A stretch of 64,000 bases of DNA from Capitulum mitella (lineage: Eukaryota > Arthropoda > Thecostraca > Pollicipedomorpha > Pollicipedidae), in assembly GCA_030062745.1 (NCBI GenBank), contig CP099839.1:5689115-5753114 (forward strand), written 5' to 3'. Both the position numbers and the translations under genes were made by a program. Below the pieces are notes generated by a model. It was given only the letters and a program-made list of their open reading frames with translations. It was not told the origin of the DNA and searched no databases. Positions 43,691 through 55,655 of the stretch are shown here, piece by piece (position 1 is the stretch's first letter; the number at the start of each line of letters is the position of its first letter).

Positions 43691-46344
43691 CGACCCGGAC
43701 GGAGCGACGCTAATGGCGAGCTCCACTGCCCCGAGGCAGCCCCTCGAACCAGCACACGAAGACCGCTTCCGCTCGGTACGTGATGGCGAACTTGCTTGTT
43801 TTGTTAGAGTCGTATGGCCTGCGGCTCGATTGTTATCGCTGTGTTTACAAAGGTTTTGGGTTTGCCAGCGAAAGAAGCAGCGAAACTGATGATGCGACTT
43901 GCTGCGCGCAGTTGGGGACGTCGGACAAGAGTTGTCTTTTCTGCGAGCTGGTACAATGACATCAACCCACGATGTCACAAGAGAATAATTTTTCCGGAAC
44001 GCTTTCGATTTTCGCGTTCTTTTGAATGTTACGTAATATTTATAAAGCTTTCACAGCTCTAACTGCAAACTTATCATAACGACGTCATAAAAGGCGTGTA
44101 ATAGTCCACACTGCTCTCCATCGTAAATGACTTTCGGCGCCATGCGCTTTATGAACACATCTTCCGGGAAAGAGCAGTAGTGCTGGTCTCTGTGCGGCGC
44201 TTCACGATGGCAGAGCCGCGGACGCCATTTATTTTTGGAACTCACAATGTTTTGGCTCGCCCCAGTATCCCACGGGAGGACGGCAAGGCCAGCACCGCAC
44301 GAGAGATGCCCGCCCCGCCCCAGCTGTAGTCTCAGCAGAGCGACAGATCCATCTCAGCCTCGTCGCTCCCCTGGAGACCGGCTTTGCACCAGGCTTGACA
44401 TCATCGGCTCTGTGTGATCCCGACACCGCGAACTGGGCACGACTACTTCGCTGCGATAATCACGAGGGCCGACTGATCAACACCGTTTGCTTTCTGGCCA
44501 CTGGCTGTTTATTTTGAACCACTGGCATTTCAGGATTGCGGTTAGCAGACGGGCACAGTTTTTGACCCAGACAGACACAACACGACGGCAAGACAGGCAC
44601 ATGCCCAGGGAGCGGACAGGACCATAGCACGTGTCCGGAGGCTTGCCAAGGTGCTCACCCCTTTGCGGGGACGTCAAGGGATGTCAAACGTATGTCCTTC
44701 ACCAAGCCAATGTCATGTTTGTACTTCAGCAAGCCTGCATGCACTCTTAACCGACCACTCAAACGTCCTGGTCCTTATCATGGCAATTGATGACAAAGGA
44801 ATAAATCCGTCCTAGCAAAAGTCTCGGGATGATTACACTGGAACAAGATCAAAATTAAGGCGACAAACAAAGAAACAATCGGAAAGAGTAGGGCCGCACT
44901 CCTTACATATATGGTGAAACACTTTCAGAATTAGGGAGGGGAGAAATCCATTTCTAAGTAAATCCTTTCCGTGCAGCACCATACGCCTAATGCCAAATTT
45001 CCCTAGTTCTTTTTCTGAGAGGGGCAGCTTTCTCTCTTCCGCCGTTCGTGGTTCCTGAAATAAACTGATGGGAATCCGCCGCTAGATCATTGCCTGGAAA
45101 TGGCTCATTGGCCCCTTGGAGACCAAGCAACTCTGCTAACACTTGGACACATTACAAATAGGGTACGACTCGGCATGTCCACGGTAAAGTCTATTTGCAA
45201 ACTGTAAAGATGATGTTGGAATAGAAGCGTAGCACCAAATGCCTGGTGAGGTATGCTGTTCCGCGTGTCGCCCATGCCGCCGGTACAATCTACCGTCTGC
45301 AGGCTCATTCAAAACACAGCCAACCGATCCGCGTCAAAGACGAATGGGCTTAATGGACTTGGGGAAAAGGTCTAGAACAAATTTGTCGAATGGGTGTATG
45401 GGCTGCCCTCGCATCATGTTAGTTGTTGACAACTCCCTGTGAATGGCGACAGGCAAAATCAATCTTATCTCGTTTTTCGCCGTTTAAAGTCAAGTGTTTG
45501 GCGATTCGATCGGCACAGCATTCAATAGCTCTACGTTGGAATCGTATTGCTCGATTCTCAATATTTGCCAATCTAATGACGCGCGCTAGCCTCGGCGATT
45601 TAAAGCGAGTTTCAGCAGCCTTCTGATGGCTCTGGAAAATGACGCTTAACAGCATCCAATAAACGATATTTGACGGAGTGTATTAGGTGACATGTTGGCA
45701 ACAGAACACATGCAGAGATCTTATGTGCAGGACCACATCGGGTGGCAACGGGCAGTCCTAGTCTTTCAGTACATCTGAATAAGTACAGCAACACAGGGCC
45801 GCCTGTAGCTATATTAAACCTTTCTACTCTTGCCTTCTATTAGTTTTCTTCATGTGGTGTCCCAGGAAACAGAACACATGCAACCACAGGGCCGCTGGTG
45901 TTCGGACCACGACAAGCAGCCTCCTCAGCGAGCTCGCAACCCACTTAGCCATCTCGAGTCGGAAGCAATGCTCGAGGATCAGCACAAGCACCGCGCACTC
46001 GAGCCTGCTTGACATACGCCGGCCATCTCGGGCGTGAGCAGTGCAGAGGGAGCACTTCACCAGACTCACGCCGTGCCGGAACGCCCCGGTCGCTTCAGGG
46101 TCGCCCTCAGTCCGTTCCATATGGTCCGGCAGCCATGGCCGCAGGCGTGACACTGGCCAGGAACTCGTTTGTCATGACACGCGGCTTGGACAGCTGCAGA
46201 TGACGTCCGCTGCACGTGTCCGAGCCGATGCTCTATCAATTAATCATTCGCGCGTGGACCAATATGAACAGGAAAAGCCAAGCAAATTTAGACCACACGT
46301 CCTTTTAGTCCGGACATGAATGAATATATACATGAAAACAAGCA
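43691..46344. other. Unassigned stretch
   Basis: No conserved gene recognised. A 110-codon open frame on the - strand (45824-46153) lacks any domain I know and is not called. No repeat found. Confidence 0.45.
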
Positions 46345-46357
46345 AAAATTGTTTTCA

Positions 46358-46436
46358 TGTGATGGCTCGAATCGCCCCGCCCCCTCTGGATTTTGTCCAG
46401 TGTAAGGCACAAACCACTGGCGCTACGGCGCTGGAA
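46358..46436 (-). mobile_element. tRNA-derived SINE head
   Basis: On the - strand CCGTAGCGCCAGTGGTTTGT carries a polymerase III A box. CTGGACAAAATCCAG forms an anticodon-type stem, and GGCGATTCGAGCC is a near-consensus B box at tRNA spacing. The acceptor stem is not intact and an A-rich tail region follows, so this is a SINE head or tRNA pseudogene rather than a working tRNA. Confidence 0.55.
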
Positions 46437-46531
46437 TTTCGTTGATTCTCCCAGGTATCCTTCTGACCTATCGTGTCTCAGTTTAAGCCGCTTACATTAG
46501 GCAGGAGCGGTTCCAGGAGACCAGGCATGTG

Positions 46532-46724
46532 CCGGGATCCCGATGGAATGCAGGTTATCCTCGTTATACGTCGGATTCTTAGCTTACCAGGGTACCAGTT
46601 ACGTCACTTGGGCACCACTTTGCTCCGGAGGGACACGAACTTTCCGATATGACGCAGTGACGAGCCCAGGTGAACGAGGATCTGAATACAAGACGGGGAT
46701 AACCTGCATTTCATCGGGATCCCG
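46532..46724. repeat. Short fold-back sequence
   Basis: CCGGGATCCCGATGGAATGC at 46532 and its continuation to 46563 recur in reverse complement at 46693-46724 (GCATTTCATCGGGATCCCGG), about 32-base arms with one or two mismatches around a 130-base loop. Weaker pairing continues outward and inward. It lies about 100 bases from the SINE head and may be part of the same element. Confidence 0.75.
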
Positions 46725-47369
46725 GTACACGTCTGCAGAAGACGCCTCTTGGAGCCAGATCAGGGCATGCTGAGCTCGTTTCAGACGCATGATCAATACT
46801 TCAGCTATCGGCGATGTAAGACAATATTTGGTAATTATATGATTTCAGTGCAGTTAATTTATGGCATTGGAACAGTTCGTGAAGTGTTTGGAGACGGTCA
46901 AGGCGAATGCAGCACAGATAACGTGCACACATATCAACAACATGTGTAAGTAGGCAATGAGCGCTGGACACAATGTCTGTCTCGATAAGCGACTGTTAGC
47001 AGCATGCCTAACATTCAGACAAAGACAATATTATTTAGCGGAAACATAAACATGGATCAAGGACAGAGCCAGACACGGAAATGTGCAGGATCTGGCATCA
47101 ATTGGCGCTTGGTTTGCATCATCAATTCCATCACGATAATGGCATATGGTAGATGCATATACGATGGATACATATAAATGCATTGGCAAGGACTGATCCA
47201 GGGAAAAGAAAGAAGAGAAACATGAAAGGACAGGGCAATGGTCCAATTTTCTGGATACACCGTAAGCATCTTTAGCAGATAACAGCCACCCCTTGCCTTG
47301 GTTTCCTGGACGCGCCATAGACTCATCAGATGGGATGTAGCTATCGCCTCACGTGAGGGTATTTAAATT
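46725..47369. other. Unassigned stretch
   Basis: AT-rich, nothing recognised. Confidence 0.5.
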
Positions 47370-47389
47370 CGTCTGGAAGGGCGCGGAAA

Positions 47390-47530
47390 GTGGGATGGGT
47401 AGAGGAGCAGGACCCCCCCCCCAACTCTCCTGAGGCTTAACATGGATCCCATGGGTGTTGACTGGAAAAACTGATCCAAAATGCTTCTTTCCTCCCCCTC
47501 CCCAACTGCGGAGGAGTTCCCATGTCCCTG
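47390..47530 (+). repeat. Dispersed repeat, copy 1 (possible hAT end)
   Basis: Shares with 50750-50890 the blocks 'taacatggatcccatgggtgttgactg', 'ctgatccaaaatgcttctttcctcc' and 'aactgcggaggagttcc' in variant form. The right end reversed (CAGGGACATGGGAACTCC) resembles a hAT terminus; the left end is a C-run and is not defined. Confidence 0.6.
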
Positions 47531-47849
47531 CAGTCCAGCCAACCATACGAAACTCAGTGAAAACTGTTGATATTATTTGATCTGAGGTTCCAGTAGCAAA
47601 CGATGGATTCCATTACTGTTATGAAAAGGGATACGGTTTTAGTGACAAACCAGTCATGCTGTTATGCCAACAGCGGTCTGGAGGATCAATAGACGCTCGG
47701 CACCAGGGCGAGAGTAGCTAACAAGATAAGATAGACTATCTACCGAAACACCTTTTCCGAGTGATAATGGCTGACACGATCGATTTTCAAACTGAAACGC
47801 CTACACACGTCAGACCTGGAAACTGAAAATCGTTCAGCGCTTATGTCTG

Positions 47850-49400
47850 GACCTTTGGAATGCCGAGGCCGGTCGAATCAGTCCTGACATTTCGCACCCA
47901 TGTGGATCGCAGCTGAACCCAAAAAAGGGGCCAGAGGGTCCCGTATAAGCTTCACAGGGACTCTGGAAACCCGGGCGGGTTCTTGATGCAGTCAGAGGGC
48001 GTCCAAAAAAGTTAATGAGACCCTGAGATGGCAAGCTGACCTCTAAGATAGATGGACGGACCTCCAAAGGGTCCTGAGAACATACGAGGGGTCTCAACAC
48101 GGCAAAGGGTCCATGAGACCGTTAAAAGCGTCAGAGGGACCCCTGATACGGCAAAATCTGAAGAATGTGCTTGGGACGGCATAAGGAACCCTTGGCCAGC
48201 CAGAGGGGCCGCTAAGACAGCAAAGCCTTAAGAGGGTGCCTAGTACGGCATAAGGAGATCCTGGCCAGCCAGAGGCGCCCCCTGAACGGCGATTCATCGG
48301 TTGCCTTCTCAACTCAAGATGGGCCCAAAATGGGTTACACTGTTTTTTTTTCTGAAAACTGGAGCGGTTTGTTTTCGATGCAGTCAAGGGCCCTGGGAAG
48401 GTCAGGTGGGTCCTGAGACGGAAAGATAGGCGCTTACACGACAGAGGTTCCTTGAGACCGCTAAAAAGAGAAAAGGGGTCCCCTGCGAGGGCAAAGACGA
48501 CAAGAGGGATTCCAAGACAGCATGGGGACCCTGGACGGCTAGAGGGCCCCTGAGTGCATTAGGTAGACTCCTGGCACAGAACTCTTGAGACTACCAGTAG
48601 GCCCCTGAAGTGACAACAAAGCCTCCTGATACGGCTGGAGGGGCGCTAAGACTACCAGATATACCCCATGTAAGAGAGGAAGATCCCTGTTACAGCCAGG
48701 GGGACCAATGAAAACGTTCAGAGGGCCCATGGCACTGCACAGGGACCCTGGAAATTGCTCTCAGGTTTTTTGTAGCTGCCAGAGGCTTCCTGCAACAGTA
48801 CAAGTGTTCCCCATAGTCGACAAGATGATCACCTGAGACAACAGTGGTCTACTAAGATTGCGAGAGAGGAGCATCTGAGACTGCTAATTAGCAGTCCCTA
48901 GCAACAGGGGTCCCTGAAGCGACCAGACGGGCCACTGAAACTACTAAACTCTGAGACGTCCAAACAACTCCTGAACCAGCCAAAGGACCTAGAGGTTTGC
49001 AAGAGGCGTCTCTATCAAAGCAGAGAGAGACTTACCAAGGGTCCTTGTTACTGCCTGAGGGGCTCCTTAGAGGGCAAAAATGGCCCAGAGACGACAGAAT
49101 GGACCCCGAGATGATCAAAGCCTCTCTGGAACTGCCACATAGGTCTCTGAAACTGTCCGAGGTGCCAATGAAACTGCCAAAGGAGCACCTGAGATGTCCC
49201 GAGGGACACGTGAAACTGTAAAGGGACCCTGAGACCACTAGAGAGCCCTGACACGGCAGACGGCCCGAGATCACCAAAAATGCGGCTGTAACTGCCAGAG
49301 GAAACCTAACCTAAGCTAACGTAAACTGGCAAAAAGTCCCCCGAAACATTGAGGGGGCAGAGAAAGGGCCTCCTGGACCGTCTCTGACCTGGGCATGTAT
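47850..49400. repeat. 1.5-kb degenerate satellite-like tract
   Basis: Dozens of variant blocks of the type 'agaGGGtCCctgagAcggcaaA' or 'ggcca-gaggg' at about 30-40 base spacing, too diverged for one clear period. Examples are 48100-48145, 48215-48290, 48590-48680 and 49070-49260. This looks like an old tandem array that has decayed in place. Confidence 0.65.
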
Positions 49401-50740
49401 CTAAAAACTATCAGATACGGGTACGGGATTTCAAGTAAAGAAAGGCACGCAGCTGCCTAAAATCTTGCCGTTTTTTGCCATATTTCAGCCTTTTTGTATG
49501 GCAAGAAAACGTAAAAGGTTCTTAAAGAAGGCGACGCGCTTGCTTTGTTCGTTTGCTTCATATGGTAAACAAAGCAAAATCATATCAAATACCTTATCAT
49601 AACAAAAATACAAAACTACTAGACCAGCGCGGATACACGCTTTTTCACATCTGAAGAAGGAAAAAATGGGGGTAGAGAGGTGAGGCCGGGAATGGGGCCA
49701 CGCGCTGACCATTCGCCTCTCCTTTGGCGGAATCCCTGATCCACCCTGAGCCCTTACGAACCAATATCCTTCCGCGTATTTCTGGACCCGATTAGGTCTT
49801 GGATCATGTCAGATCAGGAACATATGCGGTCACTTTCTAGGTCATGCTCCATAGTTGTCCAGTTTGTCGTACGAACCAAAGCAATGCTCTCTTATATAAC
49901 CGTCAAATACTGCGGTAAAATTGACCAAAGTTGTTCCTGGAGGCCTCATGGCCTGCTGCAGCCTCCTAAATGTCAAGTAAGGTAAATTACCTAATTTGGC
50001 CTTTAGGGAAATATAATCATTCCGCTTGGACGCAATATAAACGGCACAGGTCGCCTGTTCGCTCCTGGTGGTCGCAAATACGTCTCTTAATGTCCGGATA
50101 CATCAGTTCAGAGCTACCTAAATATAACGTTTATTTGTCAACTTTACGCCGATTTGCCAACTTCTCAAAGGCCCATTCGGAACCTGTCCTAAGTTGCCCA
50201 TTTGACGTGACCTGGGGCCAATGAGTGTATGAAGCCAGAGTACTAAGCTAGCGCCACAACAAAACATGACATTCAAAAGTCAGCCAGAAAGAAACATCCA
50301 TTTATCCAAAAAGCGAAAATCGACCAAGTCCGTCCGAGCTTGTTTCAGCCATATAGCCGGATCAACGACAAGAGTCACATGCAAATGTATAATATTTATA
50401 GTAAGATAAATATTAAGCAATCAAACGTCGTTCACGGAAACACCTTATTTCTATTAGTTTTTAAACGGCGGGGAAGGAATCCGAATCGACCTATCTCTCG
50501 TATGCCTTGTCACTAAAAATGCCTCTAGGGCGAGGCTTAAGGCCATACAAAAAGCAACCGTAAATGGGTTTGGTAATATCGCAACCGCAATATTTTAGCG
50601 CAACTCTTTTGACTGATAGTATGTGGCTGCCTGTTTGTAATCCACAGAATAGCATTAAGCCAGGGATGAATGTGTAATCAATGATGAATATCTTGTAAAA
50701 CGGAGCTGCCGCTCCATCATCTATGCACAAGGACTCAAAA
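49401..50740. other. Unassigned stretch
   Basis: AT-rich, no gene or repeat recognised. Confidence 0.5.
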
Positions 50741-50749
50741 AGCGGGGAC

Positions 50750-50890
50750 GGTGGGGGCGGGGGGGGGCGAGGGCAGCTGTCGCCTACCTTGTCTGAGATT
50801 TAACACTGACTCTATGGGCCCTGACTGAAAAGAATTGCCCCAAATTGTTTCTTTGCCTCCCCCCAACTGTGGAGGAGTTCCTGCGCCTCT
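50750..50890 (+). repeat. Dispersed repeat, copy 2 (possible hAT end)
   Basis: Homologous to 47390-47530 in the same orientation. The right end reversed reads CAGAGGCGCAGGAACTCC, close to hAT CAGRGGCG termini. The left end begins in a G-run. Confidence 0.6.
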
Positions 50891-52149
50891 GGCTATGCAA
50901 GGCTTTTCATCGTCTTTCGCGAGCTTTCTTTTGCTGGCGGAAGCAGTGTGTGGGACATTGTGAAGCTTCAGCGTACGTCAAATTCCCTTCACCTGCACAT
51001 GAACACAACTAGCTTTAAAATCATTTAGAATGTTAGGACTCACTAAATCTAGTTTTCATGAAGAAAAACAAAAAAAAAACAAAGAAATAAAAAATAAGGA
51101 AAAAATACTTATTTTGGGCCCGCTTCTGCTCATTCTCATGCATATGCTTCATTTATGAACACGACATGTTTAGTCGTGAACATTCAGAGAAACCTACATT
51201 CACCTCTACATAATCCCGATAACCCAATGCGCTTTTCGACTCAACCTTCACCCGCACAGCGTTTCACGAGAGCACACCTACGCTGCAATGAACTACATGC
51301 CGGAAATCATGGCGCCAGAGTCCTCTTTCACCTCTGGCTGTCACACACAGGAAAAAACAATGTAATCCGGTCGATGAGGTGTCAAGTTGGCACGCACACT
51401 GCTGCTTAGGCGACCAGAAACCGACACCAAGTGTGTTTCGTGGATGTTTATGCTGAATAAAGTTAACTTCTTTGTTCCTGTGTCGAGTGGTCGGCGAAAT
51501 ACATGCAATGTTTTTTTTCGCAACATTGAGCTTTCATATGCCATATGTACACCATTATGTGCATTTCAGATGTTTCTTGTGCCAGATTAATATATTCCTG
51601 ATAAGTGCCACAGGCCTGTAACGCACAGTTCAAAACACATTCCACATCTTCCGGTGGCGACCATTAAACCAAATTAGCCATCATCGCCGCGCAAAACTTC
51701 ACTCGATCTACTCAGTAGCTTTAAAACAAATGCCACTACTAATTGCTTTGTAGTCGTGACAGCTGATCACCGCGTAAAGCACACCGAGCTGTTTCAAATA
51801 AATACAAAACAAGACGCCGCGAGACATTTCGCTCTCTCAGCGAAGTGCTGCGGTTGATCGGGACCTGTTTGGCACGGTTTACGAGGCGGCGGGAACGACA
51901 GAGCGGACGATTACCGAACTCCCGGCGCGGGGCACCGGCCAGGGGCGGCTCGGGCCTATTACCGGCCGTAATGGTGCCGTAAAGGGACCGCCGAGCCACC
52001 TGAGGTTATTTACGGACCCCGGAACGCGTGAGATCGGCAGAGACGCGGTCTCTTCTTCTGGGCCACGCTTAGTCGGTGTCGATGTAACGGAAGCAGGACG
52101 AACGGGATCAAAAACGATTAAGTCCATACATTTGCTCTTCATCAGCGTG
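50891..52149. other. Unassigned stretch with A-rich tract
   Basis: An A-rich tract lies at 51060-51109. No gene recognised on either strand. Confidence 0.5.
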
Positions 52150-52151
52150 GT

Positions 52152-52340
52152 GAGCGCTTATCCATGCGCAGAGATGCACTGTGAGTGTTTTTGAAACATG
52201 ACAAAAACAACTCAGCATGGCACAGTTTACCTGATAATTGAGCGCGTACCCATGCACACAGATGAACTGTGAGTATTTTTGTAACGTTACGAAAACATTT
52301 CATCATGACACAGTTCACCTCTGTGCATGGATAAACGCTG
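52152..52340. repeat. Two 88-bp tandem units closed by an inverted arm
   Basis: Unit 1 starts GAGCGCTTATCCATGCGCAG at 52152 and unit 2 starts GAGCGCGTACCCATGCACAC at 52240. The block ends with the reverse complement of the unit start (CTGTGCATGGATAAACGCT, about 52322-52340). The whole is therefore a tandem duplication inside a palindrome, probably a small MITE. Confidence 0.8.
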
Positions 52341-52489
52341 ATCCAGGCGGCTGACGAGGAAATGGCCGCCCTTGGACACCATTCGGATTCAACGCACCCG
52401 CCGAACACATTATCGACATCGGTCATTGACTGCACCCCTCACCACACCGTCCAGAACACCGCGCCAGTTAGCACAGAACGCAAAGCGCT

Positions 52490-52860
52490 GCATACACGTC
52501 GCATCGAGACCACGCAGCCGTCCAGCTGAAGCTGGCGCCCGCACTGCGCGTCGCGCGCGGCCGCGCCGCCAGGCCAGCGCGGCTCGGCCCACTCACCAGG
52601 GTCCGGAGGCCGGCCAGCTGTGCCGGCTGCGGCGCGTGCCCGGCGGAGCGGCTCTCGGCCAGCGCCGGCCGCCGCCTCCGAAGGCGGCAATAGTGGGCGG
52701 CGATCAATGCGGCTGCATCTCGCCGCCCGCCGTGCACCCGCCCGGCGTCCGGCGCATCTCTAGCCGGCCGCGCACCAGCCCGGATCGGGCGCACCTCTCG
52801 GCGGGGCGGCTCGCCGGCGCTGCCCCCAGGGCAGCCTGGCTGTGGGTCAAGGACGGGGCA
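52490..52860 (-). promoter_or_regulatory. GC/CpG-rich island with a - strand splice donor
   Basis: 370 bases of strongly CpG-rich DNA. On the - strand ccctg|gtgagt at 52597 is a near-consensus donor, and cttgacccacag at about 52843 could be an acceptor. No start codon opens a useful frame into the donor. A non-coding 5' exon of the SV2-like gene, or of an unseen gene, is possible. Confidence 0.28.
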
Positions 52861-55120
52861 GAGCAGCTCAAAAGCCAGAGAGAAGCCGGGTTTCAGCTCG
52901 CTGAGCGCTTTCCGGGCATCTTCCACGGCCTGAAATCTTTCAAGTGCCGGCTGTCAGCTTGGCTGAAGGATTCAGGACGTATCCCAGGCAGCACGCATCT
53001 CGTGGCGACCGAAGCACGGCAATGAAGTCCTGCAAGCACAACTTACTTTCCAGCCATTCCGTAAGGAGCATGTTGGATCAGGCTGATTTTTAATGAAAAA
53101 ATCGAGAAGAACGAAGTGCTTCTTTCTGCTTTTTTCGACGGGTGCCTCGAATAAAGCATATAAATCTGGCGAGACCGAACTCCTATGAGTTTTGTCCACC
53201 ACGTAGCGTCCTTCAGTTGGTCAATGGTCGAAATGATCCGGCTCTAGCTGCTTTCTTTCTCAGTCCACGCATCACGTTTCTTTTCTGTGTATTGCAGTCA
53301 GAACCGACAGGAAGACGTCGATTGCTTTCACTGTGTAAACAACACAGTGGGCGCGGTTTCCTCGTACAATGAACTGCGCTAAATAACCTCTTCTGCGAGG
53401 TATTTGCCGATTGCCGCTAGGGAAAACATTACCAAAGCTCACGCAATATCTCTCTGCGCTCCACTGTATCTCCTCACGTCAGCTTCCTCGGGCCTGATGT
53501 GGTTCGAAGGCATGCTCAAAATAGCGTCCAGCGTCCATGGAAAGTGCTGAAAACTTCGAAAACATAGAACTTCAGGAAATGACGTAAATTGCAAATCAAT
53601 GTGAAGTTTATGGAATTACCCTTGTTAGTTTAGCTCCAAAAGGCTCTTCAAAAATGAAATGTTGTTTAAAAGTGTATGCGATCTGGGCACCACTTCCTGC
53701 AATGTTCGGGTAGTGTGTAACGGTGCGGGCAGGCCTAGACCGTGTTGTGCAACAGCGCGGGCAGGATGAGACCCTGCTGAGGGCAGATTGGAAACTGACC
53801 GCGCTCCACTTCCTGAGTAATGCGGTGACCGAACGACCCGCCTCAGGTCGCCGACAGTATTGCCACGTTATTGGCCCAGCTCACAGCAGCGATTCCGAAC
53901 GGGCATCGATCTCATTCAGCAGCGTCAGGCTGTGTTCATAAAAGCCTTTTAATGCGCGGCGGGATTCGGCCATTTCAGGGTCGCTATTTCGGGGGCTTTT
54001 CCGGCGGTCAGTCACGATGGGTTCAGGTTTCGTGACGTGATCAGTCTGCGCGGAACAAACGGCAGGCACACGAACACCTCCTCTCCACGCATGACTGCCA
54101 TCCGTCGTTAGTGCTGATTTTATTGGGCGTTTAGAGGCGTGTTTGCCATTTTCACCAGTGCTCCTCGAATAGGTGGCGTCTTTTATTTGGTGCCACATTG
54201 TTGTCACCTCTTTTCCATTAATTACATTTCAAGAGGCTTCCCACCTCGTTTCGTGGAATCGCTACAGATCCTAGTCTACTTCATCCATGTGCTTAATTCT
54301 CCGTGTTTCAATTAGCTTCATGCTGAATCTCTCGAAACAAAAATCTTTGAAGTGCCAAATCATGATGACCCCCGTTTCTTCCGAGCGCTTGACCTGCGCG
54401 CTACCCACAACCATCACCCGCGGCGCAAACATCCCTGGACAAAGCGCTGACAAAAACATCCTTCCTAAGCTCTTCCGAAAAAAAAAACAATCCTGTTAAC
54501 GACGTGAGAGCGCGGATCGCCTGTTTTTGTCACAAACACGCATCTGCATGGGGACAATGGATCGTAGTCGGAGTGGAACGCCAACCCTGGTGAGCTGCAA
54601 CTACGACGTGCGTCGACGACGCAGGAAATGGGAAGTCACTGGACCACACTAGTGTGCTCTAAGACTCTGTTTTAGTGTGCTATATCCGGCCACAGCCAGA
54701 CGCATAGCAATCGGGTAATGGATTGGCGATTTAATGAGGCGAACTTCTCATTATTAAGCCGGGGAAGTGCGGTATAATTCTGCGCGGAGAGTTCAGCTTT
54801 ACGGGCCGTCGGAAGCGCTGAAACGTCTTTATGGCAGTTCGTGATTAATTTCCGAAGCTCAGGCCATGATCTTCGTCTTGAGAAAATGTCAGAACACCCA
54901 GTGTGGCCATGTGACATTTGTTCTGCTTTTGAAGCTAGGATGCAAAGAATCTCTTTCGCGTACTGTTAATGCGAAGACCTTTATATGCGGTTAGTTCCGT
55001 TGGCGTTGCGTTAGTCTGGTAAAACTGGTTTACTTAACTCGTGCTCTTTTACCTGGTATGTTATTTGTCAAGGTGGCACGTCTACATGGGCAAATCTTGA
55101 CAAACTACTTTGTTTTTCAG
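52861..55120. other. Unassigned stretch
   Basis: No gene, repeat or RNA recognised. Confidence 0.5.
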
Positions 55121-55132
55121 TCAGTTTTTCAG

Positions 55133-55496
55133 TCGCTGGCTGGATGCTCGGCACGTTGCTATAGACAAAACCTACCATTTGGAGCATCGTTGCATCGAGG
55201 ATCGCCTCCTTCGATCCATCGACGATCCGAGTCATCGCCTCCAGTATGTCCGAGAAGCTAATGACTCTGATGGAGCCTTAGCGCAGCCATCTGAGGCCAG
55301 AGAAGACAGCGCAGGCACGGTCTTGTTCCCTGGCGCCGGGGCGAACAGGCCGGACCCGTTTGAAACCTTGGCGACTAGTCGGCCCTGTCCGGTGGATGTG
55401 CTGGGCCGACACAGAGAACCGGGTCAGATGGTCACCCTCGAACCAAGAGGCCGCCCAGGTCTGGCTGTTGGACAACGAGAAGTGGACTCACTACCT
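55133..55496 (+). CDS. Candidate exon of an unrecognised gene
   Basis: An open frame lies between two tandem acceptors (tttgtttttcag ending 55120, cagtttttcag ending 55132) and a strong donor cct|gtaagt at 55497. It reads RWLDARHVAIDKTYHLEHRC, IEDRLLRSIDDPSHRLQYV, then a Gly/Pro/Arg-richer tail ending VGQREVDSLP. About 121 codons, hydrophilic, no membrane segment, no domain I recognise. The base composition rises to coding-like GC across the block. Could be chance; see the companion exon. Confidence 0.32.
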
Positions 55497-55612
55497 GTAA
55501 GTGGAGGACCAAGAGTAGTTGATTATCTGAGGGACGCAGTCAGCTAAATTACTGTTACATGTCTTATTATATCATGATACATCGAGCGACCCAAAGCTAT
55601 GAAATTCCTCAG

Positions 55613-55655
55613 ACTGCCAAAACTGCAATCTACTATGGCAACATGGAGTCATCTG
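55613..55655 (+). CDS. Candidate companion exon
   Basis: 43-nt block between acceptor gaaattcctcag and donor ctg|gtaagt, reading TAKTAIYYGNMESS plus one base. It is in phase with the candidate exon ending at 55496 (phase 0). No further downstream exon could be identified. Confidence 0.27.

Noticed and set aside
43273-43755. Long repetitive open frames on both strands
   Set aside because: By-products of the 34-bp minisatellite; no start or splice support and no domain.
45824-46153. 110-codon - strand open frame with a hydrophobic middle
   Set aside because: No domain recognised, no good splice context seen, and it does not fit the phase of any SV2-like exon.
46358-46436. Functional tRNA gene
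   Set aside because: A and B boxes are present but the acceptor stem does not pair cleanly, so a SINE head or pseudogene is more likely.
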